A stretch of DNA of 64,000 nt from CBDFKF01 sp965248765 (GCA_965248765.1 CBDFKF010000004.1:372001-436000), one strand, 5' to 3'. Positions 16,452 through 25,613 are shown, numbered from the stretch's first letter. Program-made: numbers and translations. The notes: a model not told the origin generated them from the sequence alone.

Positions 16452-16784
16452 ATGGTCTACGACGTCGCCAAGGATTGGCAGGACCCCTACGAGATCTCCG
16501 ATCCCGATGGGCGCCTCGCCGAGGAGTTTCGGGCGAAGCCGATCGGCTTTCACTCGGCTGAACTCCAGCGGGTGCTCCTCAAGATGCGGATCGATCCCCG
16601 CTCCCCCGGCTACCTCCTATTCTGCCGCAAGCCGCACGCCGAGTGGCAGCTCGCGCGCATGGGACCCAAGCTAGGCGATCCGGTAGAGATTGAGGACGAG
16701 CCCGTGTTCACCTCGATCGAGGCGGCCGAATGGGAGGTCTACCGCCGCAGCTGGAAGGCGCTGACCGGTCAAAGTCTCAAATAA
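16452..16784 (+). CDS. dmfA1: N,N-dimethylformamidase-like small (alpha) subunit
   Basis: This 110-residue protein begins at an ATG after GGGGGGAAAG. It matches the general pattern of the small subunit of N,N-dimethylformamidase as I recall it: a KPIGFHSAELQRVL segment, a YLLFCRKPHAEWQLARM segment and a C-terminal VFTSIEAAEWEVYRR helix, corresponding to NPFGY...YLQRV, YIYSEREWDAYRI and the EEAMHAVFLRR region of DmfA1. It is shorter than the roughly 130-residue characterised subunit because of its N-terminus. It lies 54 bp upstream of the large-subunit gene, the same order as in known dmf operons. The subunit match is by eye, without alignment. Confidence 0.75.
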   Translation: MVYDVAKDWQDPYEISDPDGRLAEEFRAKPIGFHSAELQRVLLKMRIDPRSPGYLLFCRKPHAEWQLARMGPKLGDPVEIEDEPVFTSIEAAEWEVYRRSWKALTGQSLK

Positions 16785-16838
16785 CAACGTGCGATCGCCG
16801 ACCGCCGGCGCGCCGCAAATTGCTGACAGGGGGAAGAG

Positions 16839-19127
16839 ATGCTGAAGATCGTGGGCTATGCGGATCGTTTCAGCGTGCGACCCGGCGAGACGATCCGCTT
16901 CATGGTCTCGAACGATCTCGCCGAGGACTACCGTGCCGATATCGTTCGGATCATCCACGGCGATCTCAACCCTGAGGGCCCCGGCTACAAGGAAGACGTC
17001 GTCAACTCGGGCGTAAGCCGCAGCTATCCCGGCCGTCTGCAAGAGGCGCGCGCAGGCTCGTGTGTCGTGGTGCCCGATCACCCCCGCCTCGCTGGGCTCA
17101 CGAGCTTCCACGTCCAGGCGATGATCTGGCCGACCATGCCCGAACGTGGCGAGCAGGGCCTGATCGCCAAGTGGTCGTCCGAGAACGGCGGTTTCGCCCT
17201 GATCATTGATGGCGACGGTGCATTGGCACTGCGGCTTGCCGATGGCACCGGTAAGACGGCCACCGTCTCGACCACAAAACCGCTCATCGAGCGCGAGTGG
17301 TACCGCGCGGTCGTCGCCTACGATGCCGCGAGCGGCACCGTCACCCTGTCGCAAGAGCCGGTCGCGCGCTACCCGCTCACCGATGCGGCCGCCGCTGTCG
17401 AGCGCAAGGTCGAGGTGGCGCCGCGTCTCGACAACGGGGCGCCGCTCACCATGGGCGCGTGGTTCGAACGCGAGGAAGGCGGGCGGCTCATCCTCGGCGG
17501 GCACTACGACGGCAAGATCGACTCAGCCCGGCTCGCCCGGCGCCCACTGTCGCCCCTCGAGGTGGAGGCGCTGGCAACAGCGCAACCACGTACGCCGACG
17601 GCCACCGGTCTTGCCTCGGCGGTCGCCCCCTTTGTCGCCGACGTCGTCGCGGCCTGGGACTTCTCGCGCGAGATCGAAACGACGCAAGTGGTCGATGTTT
17701 CCGCCAGTCGGTTGCACGGACGGACGCGCAACCTGCCAGCGCGCGCCATGAAGGGATACAACTGGACCGGTGCCGAGATGAACTGGCGCCATGTCCCCGA
17801 GCAGTACGGCGCCATCCACTTCCACCACGACGACATCTACGACGCCGAGTGGGAGGTCGACTTCGAGTTCGCTATCCCAGACGGTTGGCGCAGCGGTTAT
17901 TACGCCGCGCGCCTCACCTGCGGCGAGCACGAGGACCACATTCCCTTCTTCGTGGTGCCACCGCGCGGCACCTCGGGCGCCAAGCTCGCGTTCCTCGCGC
18001 CGACGGCGAGCTACATGGCCTACGCCAACGAGCACATGATGCTGACGCCGGAGCCGGGAGCCGGCGCCCTCGGTCGCCTGACCGTACTCACCCCGCACGA
18101 TCTCTACATGAATGAGCACCGTGAATTCGGCTACTCGCTCTACGACTATCACGCCGATGGCAGTGGCGTGTGCTACTCGTCGCGGCGTCGCCCCATCATC
18201 AACATGCGGCCCAAGTATCAGTTCTACGCCGGCCTGATGGGCTCGAGCCTCCATCAGTACAACGCCGATACCCACATCATCGACTGGCTTGAGGCGATGG
18301 GGCACGACTACGACGTCATCACCGACGAAGACCTCCATTACGAGGGCTTGGACCTCCTCGCCAACTACCAGCTCGTCATGACGGGCACCCACCCCGAATA
18401 CCACTCGAAGGAGATGCTGGACACGCTCCAGGGCTTCACCGACCGTGGCGGCCGCTTCATCCATATGGGCGCGAACGGCTTCTACTGGCGCATCGCCTAC
18501 CACCAGGAGCTGCCGGGCGCGATCGAGGTACGCCGGGCCGAGGGCGGCATCCGCACCTGGATTGCCGAGCCCGGCGAGTACTATCACAGCTTCACCGGCG
18601 AGTACGGTGGCCTGTGGCTCCGTCAGGGCCGCCCGCCGCAAACCGTGGCCGGCGTCGGCTTCACCTCCCAGGGCTTCGACTATTCAGCGGCGTACAAGCG
18701 ATTGCCCGACAGCCACGATCCTCGTGCCGCCTTTATCTTCGAGGGAATCGGTGACGATGAGCTGATCGGCGATACCGGCCTCGTCGGCGGAGCCGCCGCC
18801 GGCTTTGAGATTGACCGCGCCGATCGCCGCCTCGGCACGCCGCCCCATGCGCTGGTGCTGGCAACCACGATGGGTCGCCACACCGACACCTACCTTGCGG
18901 TGATAGAGGACCTGCACACCACCGCGATCAACGTCAGCGGCACCACCAACCCGCTCGTCCGCGCCGACATCGTGTTCTATGAGACGCTGAACGGCGGTGC
19001 GGTGTTCTCGACCGGCTCGATTGCCTTTGCCGGCTCGCTCTCGCCCGACGACTACAAGAACAACGTCTCACGCATGATCGACAACGTCGTCCGCCGCTTT
19101 CTCGACGAAACGCCGTTCGCGACCTGA
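16839..19127 (+). CDS. dmfA2: N,N-dimethylformamidase-like large (beta) subunit
   Basis: This 762-residue protein has the length and layout of the catalytic subunit of N,N-dimethylformamidase, which hydrolyses DMF to dimethylamine and formate. The N-terminal part contains IRIIHGD-like and PGYKEDVV segments. A middle lectin-like sandwich follows (ALIIDGDGALALRLADG, HYDGKIDSARLARR). The catalytic half has RWRHVPEQYGAIHFH-type, SYMAYANE (391-398), LYDYHADG (434-441) and HPEY (518-521) motifs. The known enzyme binds iron with two Tyr and a Glu in the equivalent regions, so Y392 or Y395, Y435 or Y437, and E520 are candidates. Whether the substrate is DMF or another N-substituted amide is unknown. 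Confidence 0.85.
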   Translation: MLKIVGYADRFSVRPGETIRFMVSNDLAEDYRADIVRIIHGDLNPEGPGYKEDVVNSGVSRSYPGRLQEARAGSCVVVPDHPRLAGLTSFHVQAMIWPTMPERGEQGLIAKWSSENGGFALIIDGDGALALRLADGTGKTATVSTTKPLIEREWYRAVVAYDAASGTVTLSQEPVARYPLTDAAAAVERKVEVAPRLDNGAPLTMGAWFEREEGGRLILGGHYDGKIDSARLARRPLSPLEVEALATAQPRTPTATGLASAVAPFVADVVAAWDFSREIETTQVVDVSASRLHGRTRNLPARAMKGYNWTGAEMNWRHVPEQYGAIHFHHDDIYDAEWEVDFEFAIPDGWRSGYYAARLTCGEHEDHIPFFVVPPRGTSGAKLAFLAPTASYMAYANEHMMLTPEPGAGALGRLTVLTPHDLYMNEHREFGYSLYDYHADGSGVCYSSRRRPIINMRPKYQFYAGLMGSSLHQYNADTHIIDWLEAMGHDYDVITDEDLHYEGLDLLANYQLVMTGTHPEYHSKEMLDTLQGFTDRGGRFIHMGANGFYWRIAYHQELPGAIEVRRAEGGIRTWIAEPGEYYHSFTGEYGGLWLRQGRPPQTVAGVGFTSQGFDYSAAYKRLPDSHDPRAAFIFEGIGDDELIGDTGLVGGAAAGFEIDRADRRLGTPPHALVLATTMGRHTDTYLAVIEDLHTTAINVSGTTNPLVRADIVFYETLNGGAVFSTGSIAFAGSLSPDDYKNNVSRMIDNVVRRFLDETPFAT

Positions 19128-19150
19128 GCCAGCGGGCGACCATGACCAGG

Positions 19151-19224
19151 CCCTCACCCTGCCGCTCCCCTTGCTCGCGGGTCCCGCCCTCTCCCGCTCA
19201 CACGGGAGAGGGTTAGGGTGAGGG
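19151..19224. repeat. REP-like nested palindrome
   Basis: Outer arms CCCTCACCCT (19151-19160) and AGGGTGAGGG (19215-19224) enclose inner arms CCCTCTCCCG (19187-19196) and CGGGAGAGGG (19203-19212), both pairs perfect. It lies between the formamidase large subunit and the amidase and may stabilise or end the upstream transcript. Confidence 0.6.
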
Positions 19225-19262
19225 TTTCTAACGATCAAAAAACAACGGTGAGGAAACGCCCG

Positions 19263-20726
19263 ATGGCCACCAAGGATCTCGATCTCTGCTATATGAGCGC
19301 GATCGATGCGCTCGCTGCCTTCAAGGCGCGCAAGCTTTCGCCAGTTGAGCTGATGCGGGCGGTCATCGCCCGCTGCGAGGCACTCAACCCCAAGCTCAAC
19401 ATCATCACCTACAGCTACTTCGAGCGAGCGCTGGCCCAGGCCAAGGCGGCCGAGGCGCGCTACATGAAGAAGAACGGGAGGGTGCGCGCGCTCGAAGGGC
19501 TGCCGTTCGCGAGCAAGGACTTCCACGCGCTCAAGGGCGAGATCACCACCATCGGCTCCAGGATCCACGAGCACGCGCGCCCCGACCACACCTATCCGGT
19601 CACCGACCGCATCCTGCGTGCGGGCGCCATCCTGCATATCCGCACGACAACGCCCGAGTACGGCCACGCCGGCACCACCCATAGTCCGCTGTGGGGCGTG
19701 AGCCGCAATCCCTGGAACCCCGACTACACGCCCGGCGGCTCTTCGGGCGGCAGCGGCGCTGCGGTCGCCGCGGGCATGACGACCATCGGCGATGGCGGCG
19801 ACGGCGGCGGCTCGATCCGCATCCCGGCCTCCGTCAACGGCATCTTCGGCTACAAACCGCCCTATGGGCGCAACCCGCTGGACACGACCACGCCCCAGGC
19901 GTTCCTCGTCCAGATCGGCGTCCTCACCCGCACGGTGGCCGACACGGCGCTGTTGCAGAACGTCGTCTCCGGCCCCCACCTCTCCGACATCACCTCGTTG
20001 CGCGGACGCGTCCGCCTGCCGCACACCTACCCCGACATCGCCGGTTGGAAGATCGCTTATTCGCCGAACCTCGGCTATTTCGAGATCGACAAGGAGGTCG
20101 AGAAAAACAACCGCAAGGCCGTAAAGGTGTTCCGCGAGCTCGGCTGCGAGGTCGAGGAGGTCGGCCTCGGCTGGACCACCGGCGTCCTCAACCAGTTCAT
20201 GCGCCTGTTCGAGGTCGGCCAGGCCGCTGCGGTTCTCGACTACCTGCCTGAGTGGCGCTTCGAGATGGACCCCAAGGTCGTGGACTTGGCGGAGCGTGGC
20301 GCCCGGGTCAGCGCCGTCGAGTATGCCCGGGTCTCCAACACCCGCGGCTGGATGTACGAAAAGCTCGGGCCGATCCTGCAGAAGTACGACGTCATGATCT
20401 GCCCGACCCTGGCGGTGCCGGCGGTCAAGGCGGACCACACCAACATGGACCCCGCCTTCTCGATCAACGGCAAGAAGGTGGAGCCCCACTTCGGCTGGCT
20501 GCTCACCTATCCGTTCAACATGATGAGCCAGTGCCCGGCGGCCAGCGTGCCGACCGGCTTTGGTGCCAACGGCGTGCCGACCGGTATGCAGATCATCGCG
20601 CGCACCTACGACGACACGCGGGTCATGCGCGCTGCCGCCGCCTTCGAGGCGGCGACCCGGTGGTCGCGCCACCGCCCAACGCTCAAGACCGACGCGGCCA
20701 GGCGGCGCGGCAAGCGACGCGCCTGA
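19263..20726 (+). CDS. amidase-signature family amidase
   Basis: This 487-residue protein is an amidase-signature hydrolase. The Ser-cisSer-Lys set is visible: Lys about 85 in ASKDFH, Ser about 161 in PGGSSGGS, and the nucleophile Ser about 184 in DGGGSIRIPAS. The start is the ATG at 19263 after GGTGAGGAAAC; an in-frame ATG at 19218 lies inside the repeat region. It follows the dimethylformamidase-like pair and precedes the ThDP enzyme, so it probably hydrolyses an amide produced or imported in the same pathway. Its intact signature contrasts with the damaged amidase at 53992. Confidence 0.9.
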   Translation: MATKDLDLCYMSAIDALAAFKARKLSPVELMRAVIARCEALNPKLNIITYSYFERALAQAKAAEARYMKKNGRVRALEGLPFASKDFHALKGEITTIGSRIHEHARPDHTYPVTDRILRAGAILHIRTTTPEYGHAGTTHSPLWGVSRNPWNPDYTPGGSSGGSGAAVAAGMTTIGDGGDGGGSIRIPASVNGIFGYKPPYGRNPLDTTTPQAFLVQIGVLTRTVADTALLQNVVSGPHLSDITSLRGRVRLPHTYPDIAGWKIAYSPNLGYFEIDKEVEKNNRKAVKVFRELGCEVEEVGLGWTTGVLNQFMRLFEVGQAAAVLDYLPEWRFEMDPKVVDLAERGARVSAVEYARVSNTRGWMYEKLGPILQKYDVMICPTLAVPAVKADHTNMDPAFSINGKKVEPHFGWLLTYPFNMMSQCPAASVPTGFGANGVPTGMQIIARTYDDTRVMRAAAAFEAATRWSRHRPTLKTDAARRRGKRRA

Positions 20727-20764
20727 GGTCCCGCCAATACTCTAAACACGAGGATTAGTCCGCC

Positions 20765-22453
20765 ATGCCCAAGATGGACGGTGCCACCTTCCTCGCCGAG
20801 ACGCTGCACGGCTACGGCGTTACCCACTTCTTCTTCATGGCGGTCAGCATGGCCGACTCGATGCCGCATTTCGATCGCTTGGGCATCGTCCCGGTCATGG
20901 CCCACACCGAGAAGGGCGCTGCCTACATGGCCGACGGCTACGCCCGCATCAGCCACCGGATCGGGGTGTGCGGGGCGCAGTCGGTGGGCTCATCCAACCT
21001 CGCCGCGGGCTTACAGGATGCCTACCTCGCCTGCTCGCCGATGCTCGCGCTCACCGGGCGTCTGCGCCAGAGCCACCAGTATCGCAACGCTTACCAAGAG
21101 GTCGATCACATCGCTCCCTTCGCGGCGGTGACCAAATTCAATGCCGAGGTCACCTCGATGGAGGAGTTTCCACTCTTCCTGCGCCAGGCCATCCGCGAGG
21201 CGACCTCCGGAACGCCGGGGCCCACCCACCTCGATCTGTGGGGGATCTGGGGCAACCAGATCATGACGGCCACCGCCGACGTCGACGTCGTGGTCGAGGA
21301 GCCGTTCAAACAAGTCCCCCCCTTCCGACCCGAGCCGGATCTCGCCAGCATCGGGGCGGCGCTCGCCACGCTCACGGAGGCCGAGCGGCCGGTGATCGTC
21401 GCCGGTGGCGGTGTCACCGCCTCGGGCGCTGGCGCCGAGCTGATCGCGCTCGCCGAACGGCTGCACACGCCGGTCATCACTGCGCTGAATGCCAAGGAGA
21501 CCTTCCCGTTTGATCACCCGCTCGCGGTCGGCCCCTCGGGGCTGTACTCGCGGACCTGCGCGAACCGCACCCTCGCCGAGGCCGACTGCGTGTTCTTCAT
21601 CGGCAGTCACACCGGCGGCCAGGTCACCAACGAATGGCGCATCCCCCGGCCCGGCACCCGTGTCGTCCAGGTCGACATCAACCCGGCGGAGCTTGGCCGC
21701 TCGTTCCCCATCAGCATCGGCATGCAGGGCGATGCGCGCGCCACGCTGCACAAGATGATCGACCACGCCGATGGCACGGTGCCAGCCGAGCCGAGCGCCG
21801 AGCGCACCGCCTGGGTCGGGCGTGTCCAGCAGTTCGTCAGTGAATGGCGCGCCGAAGTGGCGCCCGTAGTCGACGCCGAGACCCTGCCGATGCGCCCGGA
21901 ACGGCTATGCAAAGAGCTGACCGCGCTGCTGCCGAGCGATGCCGTCCTGGTCTCGGATACCGGCCACGCCGGCGTCTGGACCGGGGCGATGATGGACCTT
22001 ACCTCCCCTGACCAGCGCTATATCCGCTGCGGCGGCTCGCTGGGCTGGGGTTTGCCGGCGGCGATCGGCGCCAAGTGCGCCGCGCCCGATCGGCCGGTGA
22101 TCTGTTTCACCGGCGATGCTGGCATGTGGTACCACCTCGCCGAGCTCGACACGGCGCTCCTGCGCGGCATCAACACAGTCACCGTCGTCAACAACAACGC
22201 CTCGCTCAACCAGGAGCAGGAGCTCAACGAAGTGATCTACGGCGGGCGGACCGCCGGCTCGGACTACCTGTGGGTGCTGACCGATGGCGATTGGGCCGCG
22301 GTCGCTAAATCGATGGGCTTGTTCGGGGTAACGGTCAACAAACCGAGCGAGCTCAGCGGCGCCCTCGAACAGGCGCTGAGCGCCGGCAAGCCCGCCATCA
22401 TCGATGTGAAGACCGACATCGAAGGCATCGCCCCACCACCCTGGAACGGGTAA
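20765..22453 (+). CDS. thiamine-diphosphate-dependent enzyme (acetolactate synthase/decarboxylase-like)
   Basis: This 562-residue protein has the three-domain ThDP enzyme layout. The catalytic Glu is E49 in HTEKGAAYM, the central FAD/nucleotide-like domain has VIVAGGGVTASGA, and the ThDP-Mg motif starts at GDAG (450-453) with NNNASLNQE about 30 residues later. It belongs to the acetolactate synthase, benzoylformate decarboxylase and oxalyl-CoA decarboxylase superfamily; the exact 2-oxo acid is unknown. It lies 38 bp after the amidase gene, apparently in one operon, and may cleave a 2-oxo acid or oxamate-like product. Confidence 0.85.
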   Translation: MPKMDGATFLAETLHGYGVTHFFFMAVSMADSMPHFDRLGIVPVMAHTEKGAAYMADGYARISHRIGVCGAQSVGSSNLAAGLQDAYLACSPMLALTGRLRQSHQYRNAYQEVDHIAPFAAVTKFNAEVTSMEEFPLFLRQAIREATSGTPGPTHLDLWGIWGNQIMTATADVDVVVEEPFKQVPPFRPEPDLASIGAALATLTEAERPVIVAGGGVTASGAGAELIALAERLHTPVITALNAKETFPFDHPLAVGPSGLYSRTCANRTLAEADCVFFIGSHTGGQVTNEWRIPRPGTRVVQVDINPAELGRSFPISIGMQGDARATLHKMIDHADGTVPAEPSAERTAWVGRVQQFVSEWRAEVAPVVDAETLPMRPERLCKELTALLPSDAVLVSDTGHAGVWTGAMMDLTSPDQRYIRCGGSLGWGLPAAIGAKCAAPDRPVICFTGDAGMWYHLAELDTALLRGINTVTVVNNNASLNQEQELNEVIYGGRTAGSDYLWVLTDGDWAAVAKSMGLFGVTVNKPSELSGALEQALSAGKPAIIDVKTDIEGIAPPPWNG

Positions 22454-22472
22454 GCCGCAGACACAGCCGCGT

Positions 22473-22898
22473 TCACCCGGCGGCGTGGGCTGGGACGCGG
22501 GCGAACTCCTCCAGACAATGGTCGGCAAGCGGCACGATGGCTGACCAGTCGCGCGTGCAGTGATGCTCGGCGCGGCGGAAGTTCGTCGGCGGATTATCCG
22601 CGGCGGCATAGTTCAAATAAAAGATCGTGCGCGGCAACGGCGTGATGTTGGTGCTCGAGCCGTGCACGATGTTGCAATGGCAGATCAGCACCGAGCCAGC
22701 CGGGCCCGTCTGCGCCACGATGCCGCCCTCGGCGACGAGCCGGGCAAGCGTCTCGGGCGGGATGTGAAACAGCGTATAGCCGTCGATATCTTCGTTGTCC
22801 TCGGCGTCATGGATGAGGCCGCCGCGGTGCGAACGCGGGATGATTAAGAGCGGCGCGTTCGCCGCCGTTACCTCCTCGAGGAACACGGCCACCATCAT
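22473..22898 (-). pseudogene. phytanoyl-CoA dioxygenase (PhyH) family, 5'-truncated by an IS21 remnant
   Basis: Only the last 140 or so residues of a PhyH-family Fe(II)/2-oxoglutarate dioxygenase remain. The preserved part begins VAVFLEEVTAANAPL, includes PRSHRGG, and has the distal iron His in NIVHGSS and the 2OG-contacting Arg region PRTIFYLNY. The family is normally about 280-300 residues with an HxD motif in the missing half. Reading frame homology stops at about 22898, exactly where the istA remnant begins, so the N-terminal half was lost in an IS-associated deletion. The ATG near 22895 is internal to the original protein. Confidence 0.75.
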
Positions 22899-23297
22899 CG
22901 CGCGCGGCCGGGCCGGCCGAAGCGGTCGCGGAACAGATAGTGCGACTGAAGATGTGAGAACGCCTGCGTCCTGAGGCGCGTGCCGTCGCCCAGGATCCGC
23001 GCCACCGCCAGGGTCGTGTTGTCGTAGAGGATCGAGCGCGGAACCCCGCCGAGGAAGGCGAAGGCGCTGACATGGCCGTCCAGGAATGCCTCCGTCGTCT
23101 CCCGGGGGGAGGCCTTCACGAACCAGACATTGGAATGGGGCAGGATCAGGCAGAAGAAGGCAACCTTCTCGCGCCGGCCCGGCAGCTCCACCACCGCCTC
23201 GCCGAAGTCGACCTGGGCGTGGCCCGGCGGGTGATGCAGTGGAACGAAAGCCTCGCGCGTCGACTGCCGCCGGGAACGCACATAGTCCTTCACCATG
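22895..23297 (-). pseudogene. istA: IS21-family transposase IstA, central fragment
   Basis: The segment reads VKDYVRSRR through GHAQVDFGEA (first catalytic Asp), ILYDNT (second Asp) and DRFGRPGR, then stops at the junction with the PhyH remnant. It continues the frame of the N-terminal fragment at 24960-25271 once the IS1182-type insert is removed (GGYTM joined to VKDY). The C-terminal half of IstA and the whole of IstB are missing, so the element cannot move by itself. Confidence 0.85.
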
Positions 23298-24959
23298 CAG
23301 ACCGTGTGGAAACTCTGGGTGGCGGGGGATTCCGTCCGTCTCATGGCGATGTTAGGGTCCGCCATGAGACACATTCCTGGCGTTGACCGCTCTCAGGTTC
23401 TGCTTCTGCCGGAAGCAGTGGACGATTACGTGGGCCGGGATAACCCGGTCCGTTTCATCGATGCCTTCGTGGATGGTTTGGACCTAGCGGCCGCTGGTTT
23501 CGAGCGCGCCGCGGCGAAGGCGATAGGTCGTCCCGGCTACGATCCGGCGGACCTGCTGAAGCTCTACATATACGGCTATCTCAATCGGGTACGTTCGAGC
23601 CGCCGGCTGGAGGCAGAGAGCAAGCGTAATCTCGAAGTGATCTGGCTGTTGCGGCGTTTGTCGCCAGACTTCAAGACGATCGCCGATTTCCGGCGGATCA
23701 ATCGGGCGGCCTTCCGACAGGTGTTTCGGGAGTTCGTGAGGCTATGCCGCGAACTGGAGCTGTTCGGACGCGAGCTGGTGGCGGTTGACGGTACACGGAT
23801 CAAGGCAGTGAACAGCCGGAAGCGGAACTTCACCAAAGCGAAGCTGGCGAAGGCGTTGGCCGAGAGCGACGAGAGGTTGTCGCGTTATCTCGACCGGCTC
23901 GACGAGGCCGACGAGCAAGACGAGGGCGGCACCGGCGGCGGCGAGGTGGAGCATATCCAGGAGAAGATCGCTGCGATCCAAGGGCGGCGTGAGCGGTTTG
24001 AGGAACATCGAGACGCGCTGGCTGCGAGTGGCGAGGACCAGCTCTCTTTGACGGATCCGGACAGCCGGGCGATGTACGCCGAGACCCGGGTCGGTGTCGG
24101 CTACAACATTCAGATCGCCGTGGACGCCAAGCACAAACTGATCGCCGAGCAGCAGGTCCATAACAAGGTCAGCGATCTCGGTCTATTGGCCGAGACGGCG
24201 GTGGTGGCCCGTCGGAACCTGGCCGTCGATCGGATCGACGCGGTCGCCGACGCGGGCTACTTCAAGATCGAGGATATCGAGGCCTGCGAGAATGCCGGCG
24301 TCGTGCCGCATGTGCCCAAGCCCCAGCGCGGATCCACGGTGAGCCAGGGGCTCTTTCCCAAGGAACGCTTCCGCTATGACGGCGGCGAGGACATTTACAT
24401 CTGCCCCGACGGCCAACGCCTGGCGCTACACAGCAAGCGCAAGCGCCGCGATCTCTTCTTCGCCAGTTACGCCAATCGCGCCGCGTGCAAGGAGTGCCAA
24501 CTCAAGTCGAAGTGTACGAAAAGCGCCTTCCGTCGGGTCCTGCGCTATGTCGACGAAGCGATCCTGGAGCGCATGGCAGAACGATTGGCGGCCCGCCCGG
24601 AGCTGCTCGATGCGCGCCGTGAAAGCGTCGAGCATCCCTTCGGCTCAATCAAACAATGGATGGGCCAGGGTGCCTTCCTGACCCGGCGGCTGGAGAACGT
24701 GCGCGGCGAGTTCAGCATCACGGCGCTGGCTTACAACATCCGCCGCGCGATCTCGCTGGTAGGTGTTCCCGCCTTGATCGCCGCCGCGAGGGCATGAGAC
24801 GGGAATCAGGCCAAAATCGAGCGCCGCACATCGATCCACGGAGGCCTGGAGCCCCTTCCACAGGGCTACCGGCGCCAAACCGCCAGATTACGTGGGATCG
24901 CCGCAAATCATGGTTACCTAAACCTCCATCCCCGCCACCCAGAGTTTCCACACGGTCTG
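23298..24959 (+). mobile_element. IS1182-family insertion sequence, complete (1662 bp)
   Basis: The ends are 30-bp perfect inverted repeats beginning CAGACCGTGTGG. The palindromic tetranucleotide CATG flanks both sides (23294-23297 and 24960-24963) and is present once in the reconstructed istA target (CACCATGGTATAG). The element splits istA after codon GGYTM. Its transposase frame is intact, so it may be functional. Confidence 0.88.
23364..24797 (+). CDS. IS1182-family transposase
   Basis: This protein of about 477 residues starts MRHIPGVDRSQ, the usual family start, although the frame is open back to an ATG at 23295 in the inverted repeat. A DDE layout is visible: Asp in VAVDGTRIKA, Asp in AVADAGYFK and Glu in SVEHPFGSIKQWM. 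A zinc-ribbon-like cysteine group (CKECQLKSKC, then the end of the core) lies in the C-terminal half, and an acidic insert (DEADEQDEGG) sits centrally, as in many IS1182 proteins. No frameshift was seen. Confidence 0.9.
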   Translation: MRHIPGVDRSQVLLLPEAVDDYVGRDNPVRFIDAFVDGLDLAAAGFERAAAKAIGRPGYDPADLLKLYIYGYLNRVRSSRRLEAESKRNLEVIWLLRRLSPDFKTIADFRRINRAAFRQVFREFVRLCRELELFGRELVAVDGTRIKAVNSRKRNFTKAKLAKALAESDERLSRYLDRLDEADEQDEGGTGGGEVEHIQEKIAAIQGRRERFEEHRDALAASGEDQLSLTDPDSRAMYAETRVGVGYNIQIAVDAKHKLIAEQQVHNKVSDLGLLAETAVVARRNLAVDRIDAVADAGYFKIEDIEACENAGVVPHVPKPQRGSTVSQGLFPKERFRYDGGEDIYICPDGQRLALHSKRKRRDLFFASYANRAACKECQLKSKCTKSAFRRVLRYVDEAILERMAERLAARPELLDARRESVEHPFGSIKQWMGQGAFLTRRLENVRGEFSITALAYNIRRAISLVGVPALIAAARA

Positions 24960-25271
24960 CATGGTATAGCCGCCGGCGAACCCGTGCTCGTCCCGCAGCC
25001 GCTCGAAGATCCGGTGCGCCGTGTGGCGCTGCTTGCGCGGCACGTCCGGATCCGTGTCCGCCTCCAGGATCGCGTCGACGATGCCGGTGAACCCATCCAG
25101 CTTGGGCCGCCGGACCGGCTTGGTCCGCCGGTAGCCCGGCGGCGCCGAATAGCTCAGCATCTTCTTCACCGTCCGGCGGTCGATGCCGAACCGACGGCCC
25201 GCATCGTGATGGCTCAGACCCTCGTCGACAACCGCCAGACGAACCGCCGCATAGAGCTCCACGCCGTACAT
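24960..25271 (-). pseudogene. istA: IS21-family transposase IstA, N-terminal fragment
   Basis: It begins MYGVELYAAVRLAVV with the helix-turn-helix HHDAGRRFGIDRRTVKKML and runs to GGYTM, where the IS1182-type element interrupts it. The remaining residues of the open frame (QTVWKLWVAG) come from the IS1182 inverted repeat. It joins in frame to the fragment ending at 23297. Confidence 0.85.
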
Positions 25272-25375
25272 CTCATGCCCCTCACCACAACCGACAAGGG
25301 GCTATAGGTGGCGCAATTTTGCGCCGCCGCGACCGGACCGCCCAGCCGCTCCGCGTGCTGCATTATTCCTCCGCC

Positions 25376-25541
25376 GTTAACAAGCGACGCCGCGGCGGTC
25401 TTTTTCTGGGCCCGCATCCTCCATGCCATTGTGACCATCAGTGGCTTCAAGCATTTCTCAGCGCGGACATTAATCTTCACCGTCACCTGGCTCGCTCTGC
25501 TGGTGTACGCAGTACGGATCGCGGTAGAGAGGCTCTTCTAG
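25376..25541 (+). pseudogene. MAPEG-family membrane protein, C-terminal remnant
   Basis: The frame ending at 25541 encodes AAVFFWARILHAIVTISG and a terminal hydrophobic helix (LIFTVTWLALLVYAV), the usual end of MAPEG-family membrane proteins (glutathione-linked or eicosanoid enzymes, about 130 residues). Everything before about residue 80 is missing, and the homology begins close to the presumed IS21 end. It is a plausible but short match. Confidence 0.55.
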
Positions 25542-25613
25542 AACTCGGTTCAGGACCGACGCGGCGAAGACTTTGCCGCAACGCTCCGGCCGCCACGCGG
25601 CGCTTCTACGGCG

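Larger units (their letters stand above)
22899..25340 (-). mobile_element. IS21-family element remnant, split by an IS1182-type element
   Basis: The two istA pieces (25271 to 24960 and 23297 to about 22899) define a truncated IS21-type element whose istB side was deleted into the PhyH gene. The right end cannot be fixed; it lies between the istA start and the MAPEG remnant, in a stretch with a GGCGCAA-TT-TTGCGCC palindrome at 25310-25325. The outer boundary given is approximate. Confidence 0.7.

Noticed and set aside
19068..20672. 534-codon minus-strand frame over the amidase
   Set aside because: Antisense shadow of the amidase, with no domain motif.
25308..25541. 77-codon frame as a complete small membrane protein
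   Set aside because: The first 20 or so codons look like IS-end sequence; only the MAPEG-like C-terminus resembles a family, so it is called a remnant.
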